33,158 nucleotides of DNA from JBBQXK01 sp038251625 (GCA_038251625.1 JBBSBE010000035.1:1-33158), one strand, 5' to 3'; shown: positions 1-8,077, counted from the first letter of the stretch. The notes: generated by a model from the sequence alone, not told the origin. Program-made: numbers and translations.

Positions 1-18
1 GGTGCACCCACCCTACCC
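1..18. repeat. Partial copy of a palindromic intergenic repeat
   Basis: The first bases match one arm of the 26-bp palindrome at 22744-22769 (GGTGCACCCACCCTAC). The other arm would lie outside the window. It sits just downstream of the yihA stop codon. It is probably a dispersed intergenic repeat; a transcription-termination role is possible but not shown. Confidence 0.5.
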
Positions 19-23
19 TTCCG

Positions 24-674
24 TCACGCAAGCCCCGCCACGATGGCGCGGAGCGTGGCAATCCCCTCGCCCTTCTCGGCACTGGTCACGACAATCTCTG
101 GAAACGCTGCGGGATGTTTGGCAAGCGCGCCGCGCACTTGCGCCAGCGTCGCTGCGCGCGTCTCATGGTTCACTTTGTCGGCCTTGGTCAACACGGTCTG
201 AAAGGTGACGGCAGAGCGGTCAAGAAGGGTCAGAATCTCTTCATCCACCGCCTTCACCCCGTGACGCATGTCGATCAGCACGAACGCCCGGCGCAGCGTC
301 TGCCGCCCCGCCAGATAAGCGCGCAAGAGCGCCTGCCACTGCGCCACTACCTTCACAGGCGCCTCGGCATAGCCATAGCCGGGCAAGTCCACCATGTAGC
401 GGGTGTCGCCCAGCGCAAAAAAGTTGATCTCTTGCGTCCGCCCCGGGGTATTCGACGCCCGCGCAAGGTTCTTGCGGCCCGTCAGCGCGTTGATGAGGCT
501 TGATTTCCCCACGTTCGAGCGCCCAGCGAAACACGCCTCCACCCGGTCGGCCGGTGGCAGACCGGGCATTGCAACCACGCCCTTCACGAACTCCACCGGT
601 CCCGCGAAAAGAAGCCGCCCGGCTTCACTGGCGTCCCATTCGGGCTCGGGTGCTTCGGGGAACGGAAGGCTCAT
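24..674 (-). CDS. yihA: Ribosome biogenesis GTP-binding protein YihA/YsxC (EngB)
   Basis: The 216-residue product is a small TRAFAC GTPase of the EngB family, which helps assemble the large ribosomal subunit in the cytoplasm. All G motifs are visible: the P-loop GRSNVGKSS (about 51-59), the switch I segment TPGRT, DLPGYG (G3), TKAD (G4) and SAEKGEG (G5). The length is normal for the family. The ATG overlaps the stop codon of the upstream MOSC gene in an ATGA tetranucleotide, so translation is probably coupled. It is the last gene of a yidC-MOSC-yihA unit, an association that fits membrane-protein insertion and ribosome assembly functions being co-expressed. Nothing in the sequence looks abnormal. 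Confidence 0.96.
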   Translation of the reverse strand: MSLPFPEAPEPEWDASEAGRLLFAGPVEFVKGVVAMPGLPPADRVEACFAGRSNVGKSSLINALTGRKNLARASNTPGRTQEINFFALGDTRYMVDLPGYGYAEAPVKVVAQWQALLRAYLAGRQTLRRAFVLIDMRHGVKAVDEEILTLLDRSAVTFQTVLTKADKVNHETRAATLAQVRGALAKHPAAFPEIVVTSAEKGEGIATLRAIVAGLA

Positions 675-1429
675 GCCATCTCCACCCCGTCGCCACGCGC
701 CACGTCACCGCCGTCAACCACCCGGGCATAGACGCCAAAATCCTGATGCCCGTAGCCGTCGTTCAGCGCCCCCAGCGTATCGGCATCCCGCCGCCCGGTG
801 TCCGGGTTGGCCATGGTCGCCTGGCAACGGGTGATACGCACCATCACCTCCAGCACTGCACCGCCCACGTGCAGGCGGCGGCCGATCAGGCCGAACTCCT
901 CCCACGGGGCCAACCCGTCAAGCCAGATGTTGCCGCGCCACCGGTGGATCGACAGCGCCTGACCAAGGCGTTGCCCCAGCGCCCGGTTGGAAGCAAGATT
1001 CAGCACCGCCACCCAAGCCTCTGGCACATCCGTCATCGCCTGCCCGGGCGCACGCACCACGCGCGACGGTGCAGGGCGGCTGTCGGGCCAGAGGGGCAAA
1101 AGCCAGTCGATCAGGCGCGTGCTGTCTGCCGGATCGTCCGGCGCAACGCGGATTTCGCCCAACACAGGCTGGCGCAGCACCAAAGACCGCGCAGCCGGAT
1201 CGGCTGTGCACGATACTGCCATCAGCCCCTCTGCCGCCACGCCACGCAGAAAGTTGCGCTTGGGCTGCCAGCCATCGGGCGCGCCTTCAAAGCTTGCCGC
1301 TTCATGCGCGATCGCCCATTCCCGATCGAACGGAAACGCCTTGCCCACGGTCAGCGCCACCCGCTCCACCTCCTCATAGCCGACCGATTTGATCGGATGG
1401 CGGCAGAGATGCGCGACCTGCCCGATCAT
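671..1429 (-). CDS. MOSC domain-containing protein
   Basis: The 252-residue protein starts with a MOSC N-terminal beta-barrel (HPIKSV at about 11-16) and continues into a MOSC domain (about 110-240). The conserved cysteine lies in the RITRCQAT segment near residue 204, followed by DTGRRDADTL. MOSC domains occur in molybdenum-cofactor sulfurases and in YcbX/YiiM-type proteins that deliver or handle sulfur on Moco. The exact substrate here cannot be read from sequence. The start codon overlaps the yidC stop by 4 bp and the stop overlaps the yihA start by 4 bp, so all three genes appear co-translated. The functional link with yidC is unclear; the same neighbourhood is known to me from other Rhodobacteraceae. 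Confidence 0.88.
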   Translation of the reverse strand: MIGQVAHLCRHPIKSVGYEEVERVALTVGKAFPFDREWAIAHEAASFEGAPDGWQPKRNFLRGVAAEGLMAVSCTADPAARSLVLRQPVLGEIRVAPDDPADSTRLIDWLLPLWPDSRPAPSRVVRAPGQAMTDVPEAWVAVLNLASNRALGQRLGQALSIHRWRGNIWLDGLAPWEEFGLIGRRLHVGGAVLEVMVRITRCQATMANPDTGRRDADTLGALNDGYGHQDFGVYARVVDGGDVARGDGVEMA

Positions 1430-3267
1430 TTCTTGGGCTGGGGCTTTTTGCCCGGCCCCTTGGGCGGCGGCGCGGCGGGTTTCGGCTTTTTGCGGAAGCT
1501 AGACTTGATGTTGCCAAAGATGTCGGGCGTGTGCCCGTGGCTCTTCATGATCAGGTACTGCTGGCTGAAGGTGATGATGTTGTTGGTGATCCAGTACACC
1601 ACCAGACCCGAGGCGAAACTGCCGAGCATGAACATGAAGATCCAGGGCATCCAGGCAAAGACCGCTGCTTGCGTCGCATCTGTCGGGGTGGGGTTCAGCT
1701 TTTGCTGCAGCCACATCGTGATGCCCAGAAGGATCGGCAGCACACCGATAAAGAGCGTGGCCAAAAGCGAATGCGGCGCGGGCGCACCCCAGGGCAGAAG
1801 ACCGAAAAGGTTGTAAAGCGTCGACGGGTCGGGTGCCGACAGGTCGCGCAGCCAGCCAAAGAACGGCGCATGGCGCAGCTCGATCGTGACGAAGATCACC
1901 TTGTAGAGCGAAAAGAAGATGGGGATCTGGATCAGGATCGGAAGGCACCCTGCCGCAGGGTTCACCTTCTTGTCCTTGTAAAGCTGCATCATTTCCTTCT
2001 GCATGCGCGCCTTGTCGTCGCCCACACGCTCTTTCAGCGCCTCCATCTCGGGCTGCAGTTCCTTCATCCGCGCCATCGAGACGTAGGATTTATAGGCGAG
2101 CGGCAGCACGATCAGCTTCAGCACGAAGGTCAGCGCGATGATCGCAAGGCCCATGTTGCCGATCAGGGCGTTCAGCCAGTGCAGCACGGCGAAGATCGGC
2201 TTGGTCAGGAAGTAGAACCACCCCCAGTCGATCGAATCGACGAAACCGGGGATGCCCGCATCCTTCTGGTAGGCGCGGATCGTGGCCCATTCCTTGGCAC
2301 CGGCAAAAAGGCGCTGGGTCGAGGTGCCTGTCGCGCCGGGCGCGACGCTTATCAGGGGCTGGCGCACCTCGGCCTGATATATGTCGGACTGAGGGGTGTA
2401 TTTGATCACGCTGGTGTGCGGCGCATCCTGTTCGGGGATCAGCGTCGTCATCCAGAAATGGTCGGTAAAGCCGATCCAGCCGTCCGTCTTTGCCTCACGC
2501 ACCTCGGCCAGCGCGCCTTCGCGGGCGACGGCAGGCAGATCGGCGATGGCCTTGTACTTCACTTCTTCCAGTTGCCCGTCCACGCGGGCAACGATGCCTT
2601 CGTGCAGCACAAAGAAGTTCTGCAAGCCTGCGGGTTTGCCGTGGCGCGCGACGATCCCGTAGGGCTGCAGGCTGATCGCGGCACCAGTAGCGTTGGTGAC
2701 CGTGTCGACCACGGTGAAGAGGTAGTGATCATCCACGGCTATGGTGCGGGTGAAGGTCAGGCCCTTGCCGTTGTCCCACGTCAGGGTGACGGGCGCGCCT
2801 GTCTTCAACGTCTGGCCGGCCGCAGCCTCCCACCGGGTGTTGGCGCCCGGCACATCCTCAAATCCCAGCGCGCCCGCGGGTGCCCAGCCATACAGCGCAT
2901 AATAGGCATTGGGCTGGCCGACGGGGGTCAGCAGGTGGACGATGTCGGAGTTCGGGTCCAGCGTCTCGCGGTAGGTGTTCAGCGACAGATCGTCGATCCG
3001 CCCGCCCTGCAGCGAGATCGAGCCCTTCAGCCGCTCGGTGTCGATGGCAAGCCGGGGTGCGGCTGGGGCGGCCTCAGGCGCGGCGGGCGCATCGGCGCCT
3101 GCAATGACCGGCGCGGGCGTTGCCGCCGTGGTCGCGGGGGCAGAGGCGGCGGGCGGCGCGTTCGGGTCCACCACAGGCGTGGGCGGCGGGAACAGCACGA
3201 ACCACACAAGGATCACAAGGAAACTTAGCGCCGTCGCAAGAATGAGGTTCTTGTTCTGATCGTCCAT
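1426..3267 (-). CDS. yidC: Membrane protein insertase YidC
   Basis: The 613-residue protein is the Oxa1/YidC insertase that places membrane proteins into the inner membrane alone or with SecYEG. An N-terminal transmembrane helix (about 8-27) is followed by an Ala/Pro-rich linker (28-72), the large periplasmic domain P1 (73-340), and the conserved five-helix core (about 345-575), including FVLKLIVLPLAYKSY and NPAAGCLPILIQIP. A lysine (about 384) stands where E. coli has the groove arginine, in the VLKLIVLPL segment. The tail (590-613) is very basic and proline-rich, which fits ribosome contact. The Shine-Dalgarno is weak. The rpmH and rnpA genes that often precede yidC are not upstream here; a 304-bp gap and an EAL gene are. 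Confidence 0.97.
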   Translation of the reverse strand: MDDQNKNLILATALSFLVILVWFVLFPPPTPVVDPNAPPAASAPATTAATPAPVIAGADAPAAPEAAPAAPRLAIDTERLKGSISLQGGRIDDLSLNTYRETLDPNSDIVHLLTPVGQPNAYYALYGWAPAGALGFEDVPGANTRWEAAAGQTLKTGAPVTLTWDNGKGLTFTRTIAVDDHYLFTVVDTVTNATGAAISLQPYGIVARHGKPAGLQNFFVLHEGIVARVDGQLEEVKYKAIADLPAVAREGALAEVREAKTDGWIGFTDHFWMTTLIPEQDAPHTSVIKYTPQSDIYQAEVRQPLISVAPGATGTSTQRLFAGAKEWATIRAYQKDAGIPGFVDSIDWGWFYFLTKPIFAVLHWLNALIGNMGLAIIALTFVLKLIVLPLAYKSYVSMARMKELQPEMEALKERVGDDKARMQKEMMQLYKDKKVNPAAGCLPILIQIPIFFSLYKVIFVTIELRHAPFFGWLRDLSAPDPSTLYNLFGLLPWGAPAPHSLLATLFIGVLPILLGITMWLQQKLNPTPTDATQAAVFAWMPWIFMFMLGSFASGLVVYWITNNIITFSQQYLIMKSHGHTPDIFGNIKSSFRKKPKPAAPPPKGPGKKPQPKK

Positions 3268-3571
3268 ATCCGGCAGCCACCGTTCCTGTTCTCGGTCAGC
3301 GGTGCTTCAACGACAGGGGGGGCGAAAGGTCAAGGGGAATCCCCCCCGGCAGTGCCGGAACGCAAGGACGGAAGGACGCAATGCAGTGATCTGCGAATGT
3401 CGGACACCGGGGCGGACGGGTGGAGACAGGCCCCGATGCGCAGGGTTTGGGGTTCGCGCGGCCATCCATGCCCTGCTTTTGCCAGACACCGCGGCTGGCC
3501 CTGGACCGACCTTTCCCAATCAGGCAAGGGTTCGCGACGCACCTGCCGGCCTTGCGCACCTGCCACCACGC
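3268..3571. other. Intergenic region upstream of yidC
   Basis: This stretch of about 304 bp has no convincing coding sequence on either strand. It should carry the yidC promoter on the minus strand. A TTGACC hexamer (minus strand, around 3328-3333) could be a -35 element, but no good -10 lies at the right distance. Runs of G and C at 3315-3322 and 3341-3347 could pair in RNA. No tRNA or small-RNA gene was recognised. Confidence 0.5.
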
Positions 3572-5113
3572 CTATCGGACGCGCTTGCCCAGTTTCGGGG
3601 TGGTGCCCACACGCTCGCGGTAGCTGCGCAGCCAGTTTTCGGTGTCTTCGTAGGGCATTGGACGCGCGATGCCGAAGCCCTGTACATGCGCGCAGCCAAG
3701 CTGCGCCAGCATTGCGTGTTCGCCCGGCGTTTCCACCCCTTCGGCCAGCGTGTCGAGGCCCAGCCGTTCAGCCAGCGACAGCACGGCCGAGACGAACTTT
3801 TGCTGCTCGCGGTCTTCGTCCACCTTGGTCACGAAACTGCGGTCGATCTTGATCCGGCGCACGGCAAAGCGGCGGATGTTGGTGATCGAGGCGTGGCCGG
3901 TGCCGAAATCATCCAGATCCACACCGCAGCCAAGTTTGGCCAGATGTTCGATGTTGCGTACGACAACGTCATTGTCGGTTTCCGCCACCACGGTTTCCAG
4001 GATCTCGACCGACAGCCGCCGGGGATGCAGATCAAACCGGTCCAGTTCCCATTTCAGCTTTTCGGCCAGCCGCGGATTGCGCAGTTCACCGGCCGAGAAG
4101 TTCAGTCCCACGGTCGGCACGTCAAGGCCTGCCTTGTCCCACCGGACAAGGGCGGTCAGCGCCTGATAGAGAATCACCTCGCCCAGTCGTTCGCCAAGGC
4201 CTGCCTCTTCGATGGCGGGCAGGAATTCGGCGGGGGCAACGATGCCGCGCTCGGGGTGGTACCAGCGGGCCAGCGCCTCAAACCCGGTGATCGCGCCGGT
4301 ATCGGTGGACACCTGAGGCTGGAAGTGCGGGCGGATCTGCCCCTCGTCCAACGCCACCTCGAGCACGCTGCGAAAGGCATCGCGGTCCGCGCGCTTGCGC
4401 GCCATTTCGGGGGCGAAGGCGCGGATGGCACCGGGGCCGTTGCGCAGCGCCTCATCCGCCGCAACCTGAGCGGCGTCGAGCAGCGCCTTTCCCTGCGGCA
4501 CCGGCGCGCGGGCACCAAGGCAGAACCCGATCGAACACGTCACGTAAAGCCGCGCGGCATCCAGGCTGATCGGCGGCGCCAAAGCAGCCTGCAGCCGGGC
4601 CGCCAGTTGCACCATGGTTTCCAGATCGAGCCGACGCACCGGGCCCAGCGCGACGGCAAAGCCGCCGCCTTCCAGTCGCGCCACCGTATCGCCCTGACGC
4701 AATGCCGCGCAGATGCGTTCGGCACTGCGGGCCAGCACCTCTGTCTGCGCCGCGCGCCCGTGTCGGTCGAGCAGGCGTTCGGCATCGTCAAACTGCACGA
4801 CAAGGCAGGCCGTTGTGCGCCCGGTGGCGGGCGCGTCGCGCAACGCGGCATCCATTACCGCGATGATCTGCGGCCGCAAGGCAAGACCGCCCAGACCGTC
4901 CGGCAAGGGGGCGGGTGCGAGGTCCTGAAAACGGAATGCTCCGGCCAGCACGAACGTCATTGGAATGCCGAGCGCCGCAAGGATCAGCGCGCGTTCGCCG
5001 CCAAGCCAGAAGGCCGCCAGCGTGACGGCGGGCAGAAACACCATCAACTCGGGCCGGCGGAGCCAGCCCCCAAGCGCCAAGACCGCCCCCGCAATGCGCG
5101 ACACATCCCACAT
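3572..5113 (-). CDS. Membrane-anchored EAL-domain c-di-GMP phosphodiesterase with degenerate GGDEF
   Basis: The 513-residue protein has two hydrophobic segments near the N-terminus (about 20-60), a GGDEF-like domain (about 85-235) and an EAL domain (about 250-495). The GGDEF signature is degenerate (EGGGF, about 148-152), so cyclase activity is unlikely. The EAL domain keeps its catalytic motifs: FEALARW, NFSAGEL, EILETV, DDFGTG, KIDRSFV and AEGVET. It therefore probably hydrolyses c-di-GMP at the inner membrane, perhaps with the GGDEF domain as a GTP sensor. The ATG at 5113 was chosen because AAGGGG lies 8 nt upstream; an in-frame TTG at 5167 has no ribosome binding site. A role in motility or biofilm control is inference. 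Confidence 0.9.
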   Translation of the reverse strand: MWDVSRIAGAVLALGGWLRRPELMVFLPAVTLAAFWLGGERALILAALGIPMTFVLAGAFRFQDLAPAPLPDGLGGLALRPQIIAVMDAALRDAPATGRTTACLVVQFDDAERLLDRHGRAAQTEVLARSAERICAALRQGDTVARLEGGGFAVALGPVRRLDLETMVQLAARLQAALAPPISLDAARLYVTCSIGFCLGARAPVPQGKALLDAAQVAADEALRNGPGAIRAFAPEMARKRADRDAFRSVLEVALDEGQIRPHFQPQVSTDTGAITGFEALARWYHPERGIVAPAEFLPAIEEAGLGERLGEVILYQALTALVRWDKAGLDVPTVGLNFSAGELRNPRLAEKLKWELDRFDLHPRRLSVEILETVVAETDNDVVVRNIEHLAKLGCGVDLDDFGTGHASITNIRRFAVRRIKIDRSFVTKVDEDREQQKFVSAVLSLAERLGLDTLAEGVETPGEHAMLAQLGCAHVQGFGIARPMPYEDTENWLRSYRERVGTTPKLGKRVR

Positions 5114-5191
5114 GAATGCCACCCCTTCGCCCGATCCGGGCGGACCGGCCGCCCCGAAAGACGACAATAGGGAATCGGGCTGTCGGCTTTG

Positions 5192-6064
5192 TTAATCGCC
5201 AAGATCAAGATGCGGCAGATTTTCCTCAATTGCCAAAGGCCCACCCGGGGCGAGCGCCGCGAAATCGAACAGCGCAGGATCGCAAAGATGGCCGGGCTGC
5301 ACATGGGCAAGCGCCCGCGCCATCACCTGCCGCCGCCCCGGATGGCAGGCTTCCCAGCCGTCCAGAAGCCGCTTGACCTGCACCCGTTGCAGCCCCTCCT
5401 GACTGCCGCAAAGATCGCAAGGTATGATCGGATAGGCCATCGCTGCGGCAAACGCGGCGCAATCGGCCTCGGCCACGAGGGCAAGCGGGCGCAGCACCAT
5501 CAGATCGCCGTCCTCGTTCAGCACTTTCGGCGCCATCGCCGCCAGCCTGCCACCGTGAAAAAGGTTCAGAAAGAACGTCTCGAGCATGTCGTCGCGGTGA
5601 TGGCCCAGCACCACGGCGGCACAGCCCTCTTCCCGCGCGATGCGGTAGAGATTGCCGCGCCGCAAACGCGAGCAAAGGCTGCAATAGGTGCGCCCCACCG
5701 GCACCTTGGAGACGACAACGGAATAGGTATCGCGGTAGTCGATGCGGTGGGGCACACCCATCCGGGCCAGAAAATCCGGCAGCACCGTTGCGGGAAACCC
5801 GGGCTGGCCCTGATCGAGGTTGCAGGCCAGAATCTCGACCGGAAGGAGGCCGCGCCATTGCAGTTCGTGCAGGATGGCAAGCAACGTGTAGCTGTCTTTC
5901 CCGCCCGACAGGCAGACCAGCCATCGGTCGCCGGGACGGACCATGGCGTAAGTCTCGACCGCCGTGCGCATATCCTGCACCAGCCGTTTGCGCAGATTGG
6001 CAAAGGCGGGGGTGACGGGGGCACCGTGGAAAAGGGGGTGAATCTCTTGGTCGTCGTCGCGCAT
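5192..6064 (-). CDS. ttcA: tRNA 2-thiocytidine biosynthesis protein TtcA
   Basis: The 290-residue protein matches TtcA, the iron-sulfur enzyme that converts cytidine 32 of certain tRNAs to 2-thiocytidine using ATP. The PP-loop SGGKDS is at about 53-58. A CxxC (residues 128 and 131, in TYCSLC) and a second pair (CDLC, 216 and 219) are the cysteines expected around the cluster. The HHRDDMLETFFLNL segment is also typical of the TtcA/TilS-like PP-loop fold. It is followed after 78 bp by the EAL gene on the same strand, but no functional link is evident. Length and motifs are complete. Confidence 0.93.
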   Translation of the reverse strand: MRDDDQEIHPLFHGAPVTPAFANLRKRLVQDMRTAVETYAMVRPGDRWLVCLSGGKDSYTLLAILHELQWRGLLPVEILACNLDQGQPGFPATVLPDFLARMGVPHRIDYRDTYSVVVSKVPVGRTYCSLCSRLRRGNLYRIAREEGCAAVVLGHHRDDMLETFFLNLFHGGRLAAMAPKVLNEDGDLMVLRPLALVAEADCAAFAAAMAYPIIPCDLCGSQEGLQRVQVKRLLDGWEACHPGRRQVMARALAHVQPGHLCDPALFDFAALAPGGPLAIEENLPHLDLGD

Positions 6065-6110
6065 TGCAAGGTCCGTGAAGGGTTGGGCTTTGGGCGCAGA
6101 GCCTGCCCCG

Positions 6111-6165
6111 GCACCCGGGGGTTTTCCACCCCCGGCCCCCCGGAGGATATTTGGTCAGAGAAGAA
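6111..6165 (-). repeat. GC-rich dispersed intergenic element, copy A
   Basis: On the minus strand this element reads TTCTTCTCTG, then AATATCC, a G-run, and a hairpin (GGGGGTGGAAAACCCCC). The same order of blocks recurs at 17725-17809, also on the minus strand and also 3' of a minus-strand gene (here the dehydrogenase). The hairpin could act as a terminator, though no T-run follows. I recognise this type of element as common between genes in Rhodobacterales genomes. Confidence 0.55.
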
Positions 6166-6183
6166 CAGGGGGCGCGCGGCGGG

Positions 6184-6915
6184 TCAGACGTGCTGTGCGC
6201 CGTTGACCTCGATCTCGGTGCCGGAAATGTAGGACGATTGCGGCGAACAGAGAAACCAGATGGCATCGGCCACCTCGCCCGGCTGACCAAGGCGGCGCAG
6301 CGGCAGCTGCTCGACAATCTTGTCAGTGCCGGGCGACAGGATCGCGGTTTCCACCTCACCGGGCGCGATGGCATTGACGCGGACACCAAGGGGGCCGAAA
6401 TCATGCGCCATCTCGCGCGTCAGCGCCGCCAGCGCGGCCTTGGACGTGGCATAGGCGGCACCCGCAAAGGGGTGGACGCGCACCCCCGCAATGGAGGTCA
6501 CGTTGACCACGGCGCCCTTGGCGGCCACGAGTTCGGCCTGCAAGCCCCGCGCCAGAATGACGGAGGCAAAGAAGTTCACATGAAAGACCTGCCCCCAGGT
6601 GCGCAGATCAGTATCCAATGTTGTCAGACGCTTGCCGCCCTCACCCTTGGGGCTGATGCCGGCGTTGTTGACCAGCGCATCGAGCTTTCCGTTGATCTTG
6701 GACTTGATCACCTCGATCGCGGCAATGGTCTTGTTGGGGTCGGCGAGGTCGATCTGGATATGGTTGTCCTCGCCCCCCGGCCAGGGGCAGCGCGGATCGA
6801 AGGGCTGGCGCGAGCAGGTCAGCACGCGCCATCCTTCCGCCGAGAACCGCTTGACCGTGGCATGGCCGATCCCGCGGCTGGCCCCTGTGAGCACGATCAC
6901 CTTCTGGTCTGCCAT
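6184..6915 (-). CDS. SDR-family NAD(P)-dependent oxidoreductase
   Basis: The 243-residue protein is a classical short-chain dehydrogenase/reductase. It shows the cofactor motif TGASRGIG (about 10-17), NNAG (about 83-86), the catalytic serine in NVTSIAG, and the YATSK catalytic Tyr/Lys. It resembles FabG-type reductases, but the substrate cannot be deduced, and a fatty-acid role is not supported by the neighbours. The start has a good ribosome binding site (GGAGG 7 nt before ATG). It is divergent from argB, with about 75 bp between it and the short ORF upstream of argB. Confidence 0.9.
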   Translation of the reverse strand: MADQKVIVLTGASRGIGHATVKRFSAEGWRVLTCSRQPFDPRCPWPGGEDNHIQIDLADPNKTIAAIEVIKSKINGKLDALVNNAGISPKGEGGKRLTTLDTDLRTWGQVFHVNFFASVILARGLQAELVAAKGAVVNVTSIAGVRVHPFAGAAYATSKAALAALTREMAHDFGPLGVRVNAIAPGEVETAILSPGTDKIVEQLPLRRLGQPGEVADAIWFLCSPQSSYISGTEIEVNGAQHV

Positions 6916-6965
6916 ATGCCACCTCCGTTCCCCGCGATCCTATGTGGCGCCCGAGGGGAAGGAAA

Positions 6966-6980
6966 GCCAAGCCGCTTGGC
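6966..6980. promoter_or_regulatory. Palindrome in the divergent region before argB
   Basis: The 15-bp sequence GCCAAGC-C-GCTTGGC is a perfect inverted repeat with a one-base centre. It lies between the divergent dehydrogenase and argB genes, 9 bp before a short ORF. It could be an operator for a dimeric regulator or a short hairpin. No -35/-10 pair could be placed with confidence. Confidence 0.35.
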
Positions 6981-6989
6981 AGGGGGGTC

Positions 6990-7055
6990 ATGAGCCGTTA
7001 CCTGTGGCACGAAGCCGAGGAGCCGCCCAATGAGAAAGCAGACCATGACCCTTGA
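6990..7055 (+). CDS. Possible 21-residue upstream ORF overlapping the argB start
   Basis: An ATG at 6990 follows AGGGGGG closely and opens a 21-codon frame (begins MSRYLWHEAEEPP) that stops inside argB at 7053-7055. The peptide is acidic and is not an obvious arginine-rich leader. Overlap with the argB start by 26 nt could couple or modulate argB translation. It may equally be a chance ORF; no family is recognised. Confidence 0.3.
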   Translation: MSRYLWHEAEEPPNEKADHDP

Positions 7056-7929
7056 GGATTCTATCGCTACCGCTCGTGTGCTCAGCGTCGCGTTGCCCTA
7101 TATGCAGCGGTATTCCGGGGCTGTCGTGGTGGTCAAATTCGGTGGCAATGCGATGGGCGATGACGATGCGATGGCCGAGTTTGCCCGCGATATCGTTCTG
7201 ATGCGGCAGGTGGGGCTGAACCCGGTGGTCGTGCACGGCGGCGGGCCCATGATCAACGAGATGCTGCACAAGCTGGGCATCAAGTCGGAATTCGTGCGCG
7301 GCAAGCGGGTGACGGACAAGGCCACGGTGGAAGTGGTCGAGATGATCCTGTCGGGTCTTGTGAACAAGCGGATCGTGCAGGCGATCAACGATCAGGGTGG
7401 GCGGGCGATTGGCATTTCGGGCAAGGACGACGATCTGATGGTCTGTGTGGCCGACGATCCTGAGCTTGGGTTCGTAGGCAAACCTGTTGAAATGAATGTG
7501 CAAATCCTGCGTGACCTTTACACCGCCGGGTTGATCCCTGTGGTGGCGCCGGTGGCCACGGGGATGGAGGACAACGAGACCTTCAACGTGAATGGCGACA
7601 CGGCGGCGGGGGCCATCGCGGGCGCGTTGCAGGCCGACCGGTTGCTGCTTTTGACGGATGTGGCAGGGGTGAAGAACGCGGCGGGCGAGCTTTTGACGCA
7701 GATCTCGCCCGAAGAGGTGCGGGCGATGATCGCGGATGGCACCATCGGGGGGGGCATGATCCCCAAGACGGAAACCGCACTGGCGGCGCTGGATCAGGGG
7801 GTGCGGGCGGTGACGATTCTGGATGGCCGCACACCCAATGCCTGCCTTCTGGAACTCTTTACCGACCATGGCGCGGGCAGTCAGATCCGGTCGACCGAGC
7901 CACGCGTGAAGCCGCGGGTGCGGCGATAG
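7030..7929 (+). CDS. argB: Acetylglutamate kinase
   Basis: The 299-residue enzyme phosphorylates N-acetylglutamate with ATP in the second step of arginine synthesis. Amino-acid kinase signatures are present: VVVKFGGNAM with Lys36, VVHGGGPMIN, NVNGDTAAGAIAGAL, the LLLLTDVAGVKN segment and GGMIPK near the end. The N-terminal helix (about 1-28, ending in YMQRY) is the type found in arginine-inhibited hexameric enzymes, so feedback inhibition is likely. The chosen ATG has GAGGAG about 8 nt upstream. No other arg gene is in the window. In relatives I know, argB often sits next to yihA; here the EAL, ttcA and dehydrogenase genes lie between. Confidence 0.97.
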   Translation: MRKQTMTLEDSIATARVLSVALPYMQRYSGAVVVVKFGGNAMGDDDAMAEFARDIVLMRQVGLNPVVVHGGGPMINEMLHKLGIKSEFVRGKRVTDKATVEVVEMILSGLVNKRIVQAINDQGGRAIGISGKDDDLMVCVADDPELGFVGKPVEMNVQILRDLYTAGLIPVVAPVATGMEDNETFNVNGDTAAGAIAGALQADRLLLLTDVAGVKNAAGELLTQISPEEVRAMIADGTIGGGMIPKTETALAALDQGVRAVTILDGRTPNACLLELFTDHGAGSQIRSTEPRVKPRVRR

Positions 7930-8000
7930 AGCAACCCCCCGGGAACGCTGCGTTAATCTGCAAGATCGGGCGCCATGCCGCGTCTGGCATCTGTCCCGCA

Positions 8001-8077
8001 TGCGTCGGTTTTGCGTCGGTTTTCTGTACCGACAGCAACGCGCGGTGATGGGTTAACCTGCAGCCGCGAATCAGGTT
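8001..8077. promoter_or_regulatory. Tandem and inverted repeats upstream of the ferredoxin-like gene
   Basis: An 11-bp unit TGCGTCGGTTT occurs twice in tandem at 8001-8022, and GTCGGT can pair with ACCGAC at 8025-8032 region. Further down, AACCTG (8055-8060) and CAGGTT (8072-8077) form an inverted repeat with an 11-bp spacer, ending 32 bp before the start codon. The second repeat resembles an operator for a dimeric regulator. It loosely resembles a lux box, but the spacer is one base longer than usual. Confidence 0.35.

Noticed and set aside
500..1816. Long plus-strand open frame of 438 codons across yihA, MOSC and yidC
   Set aside because: It is antisense to three recognised genes, and its translation shows the Arg/His/Pro-rich composition of a high-GC shadow frame.
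1531..3228. Long plus-strand open frame of 565 codons opposite yidC
   Set aside because: Antisense to a complete, well-conserved yidC; no recognisable protein features.
3268..3571. Possible rnpA/rpmH or small RNA gene upstream of yidC
   Set aside because: No reading frame or sequence typical of RnpA or L34 is present, and no structured RNA was recognised.
5114..5167. Upstream TTG start for the EAL protein
   Set aside because: No ribosome binding site, and the extra residues are Gly/Pro-rich; the ATG at 5113 has a good one.
3302..5170. Long plus-strand open frame of 622 codons opposite the EAL gene
   Set aside because: Antisense to an EAL protein with all catalytic motifs; composition typical of a shadow frame.
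6988..8001. Minus-strand open frame of 337 codons opposite argB
   Set aside because: argB on the plus strand is complete with all kinase motifs.
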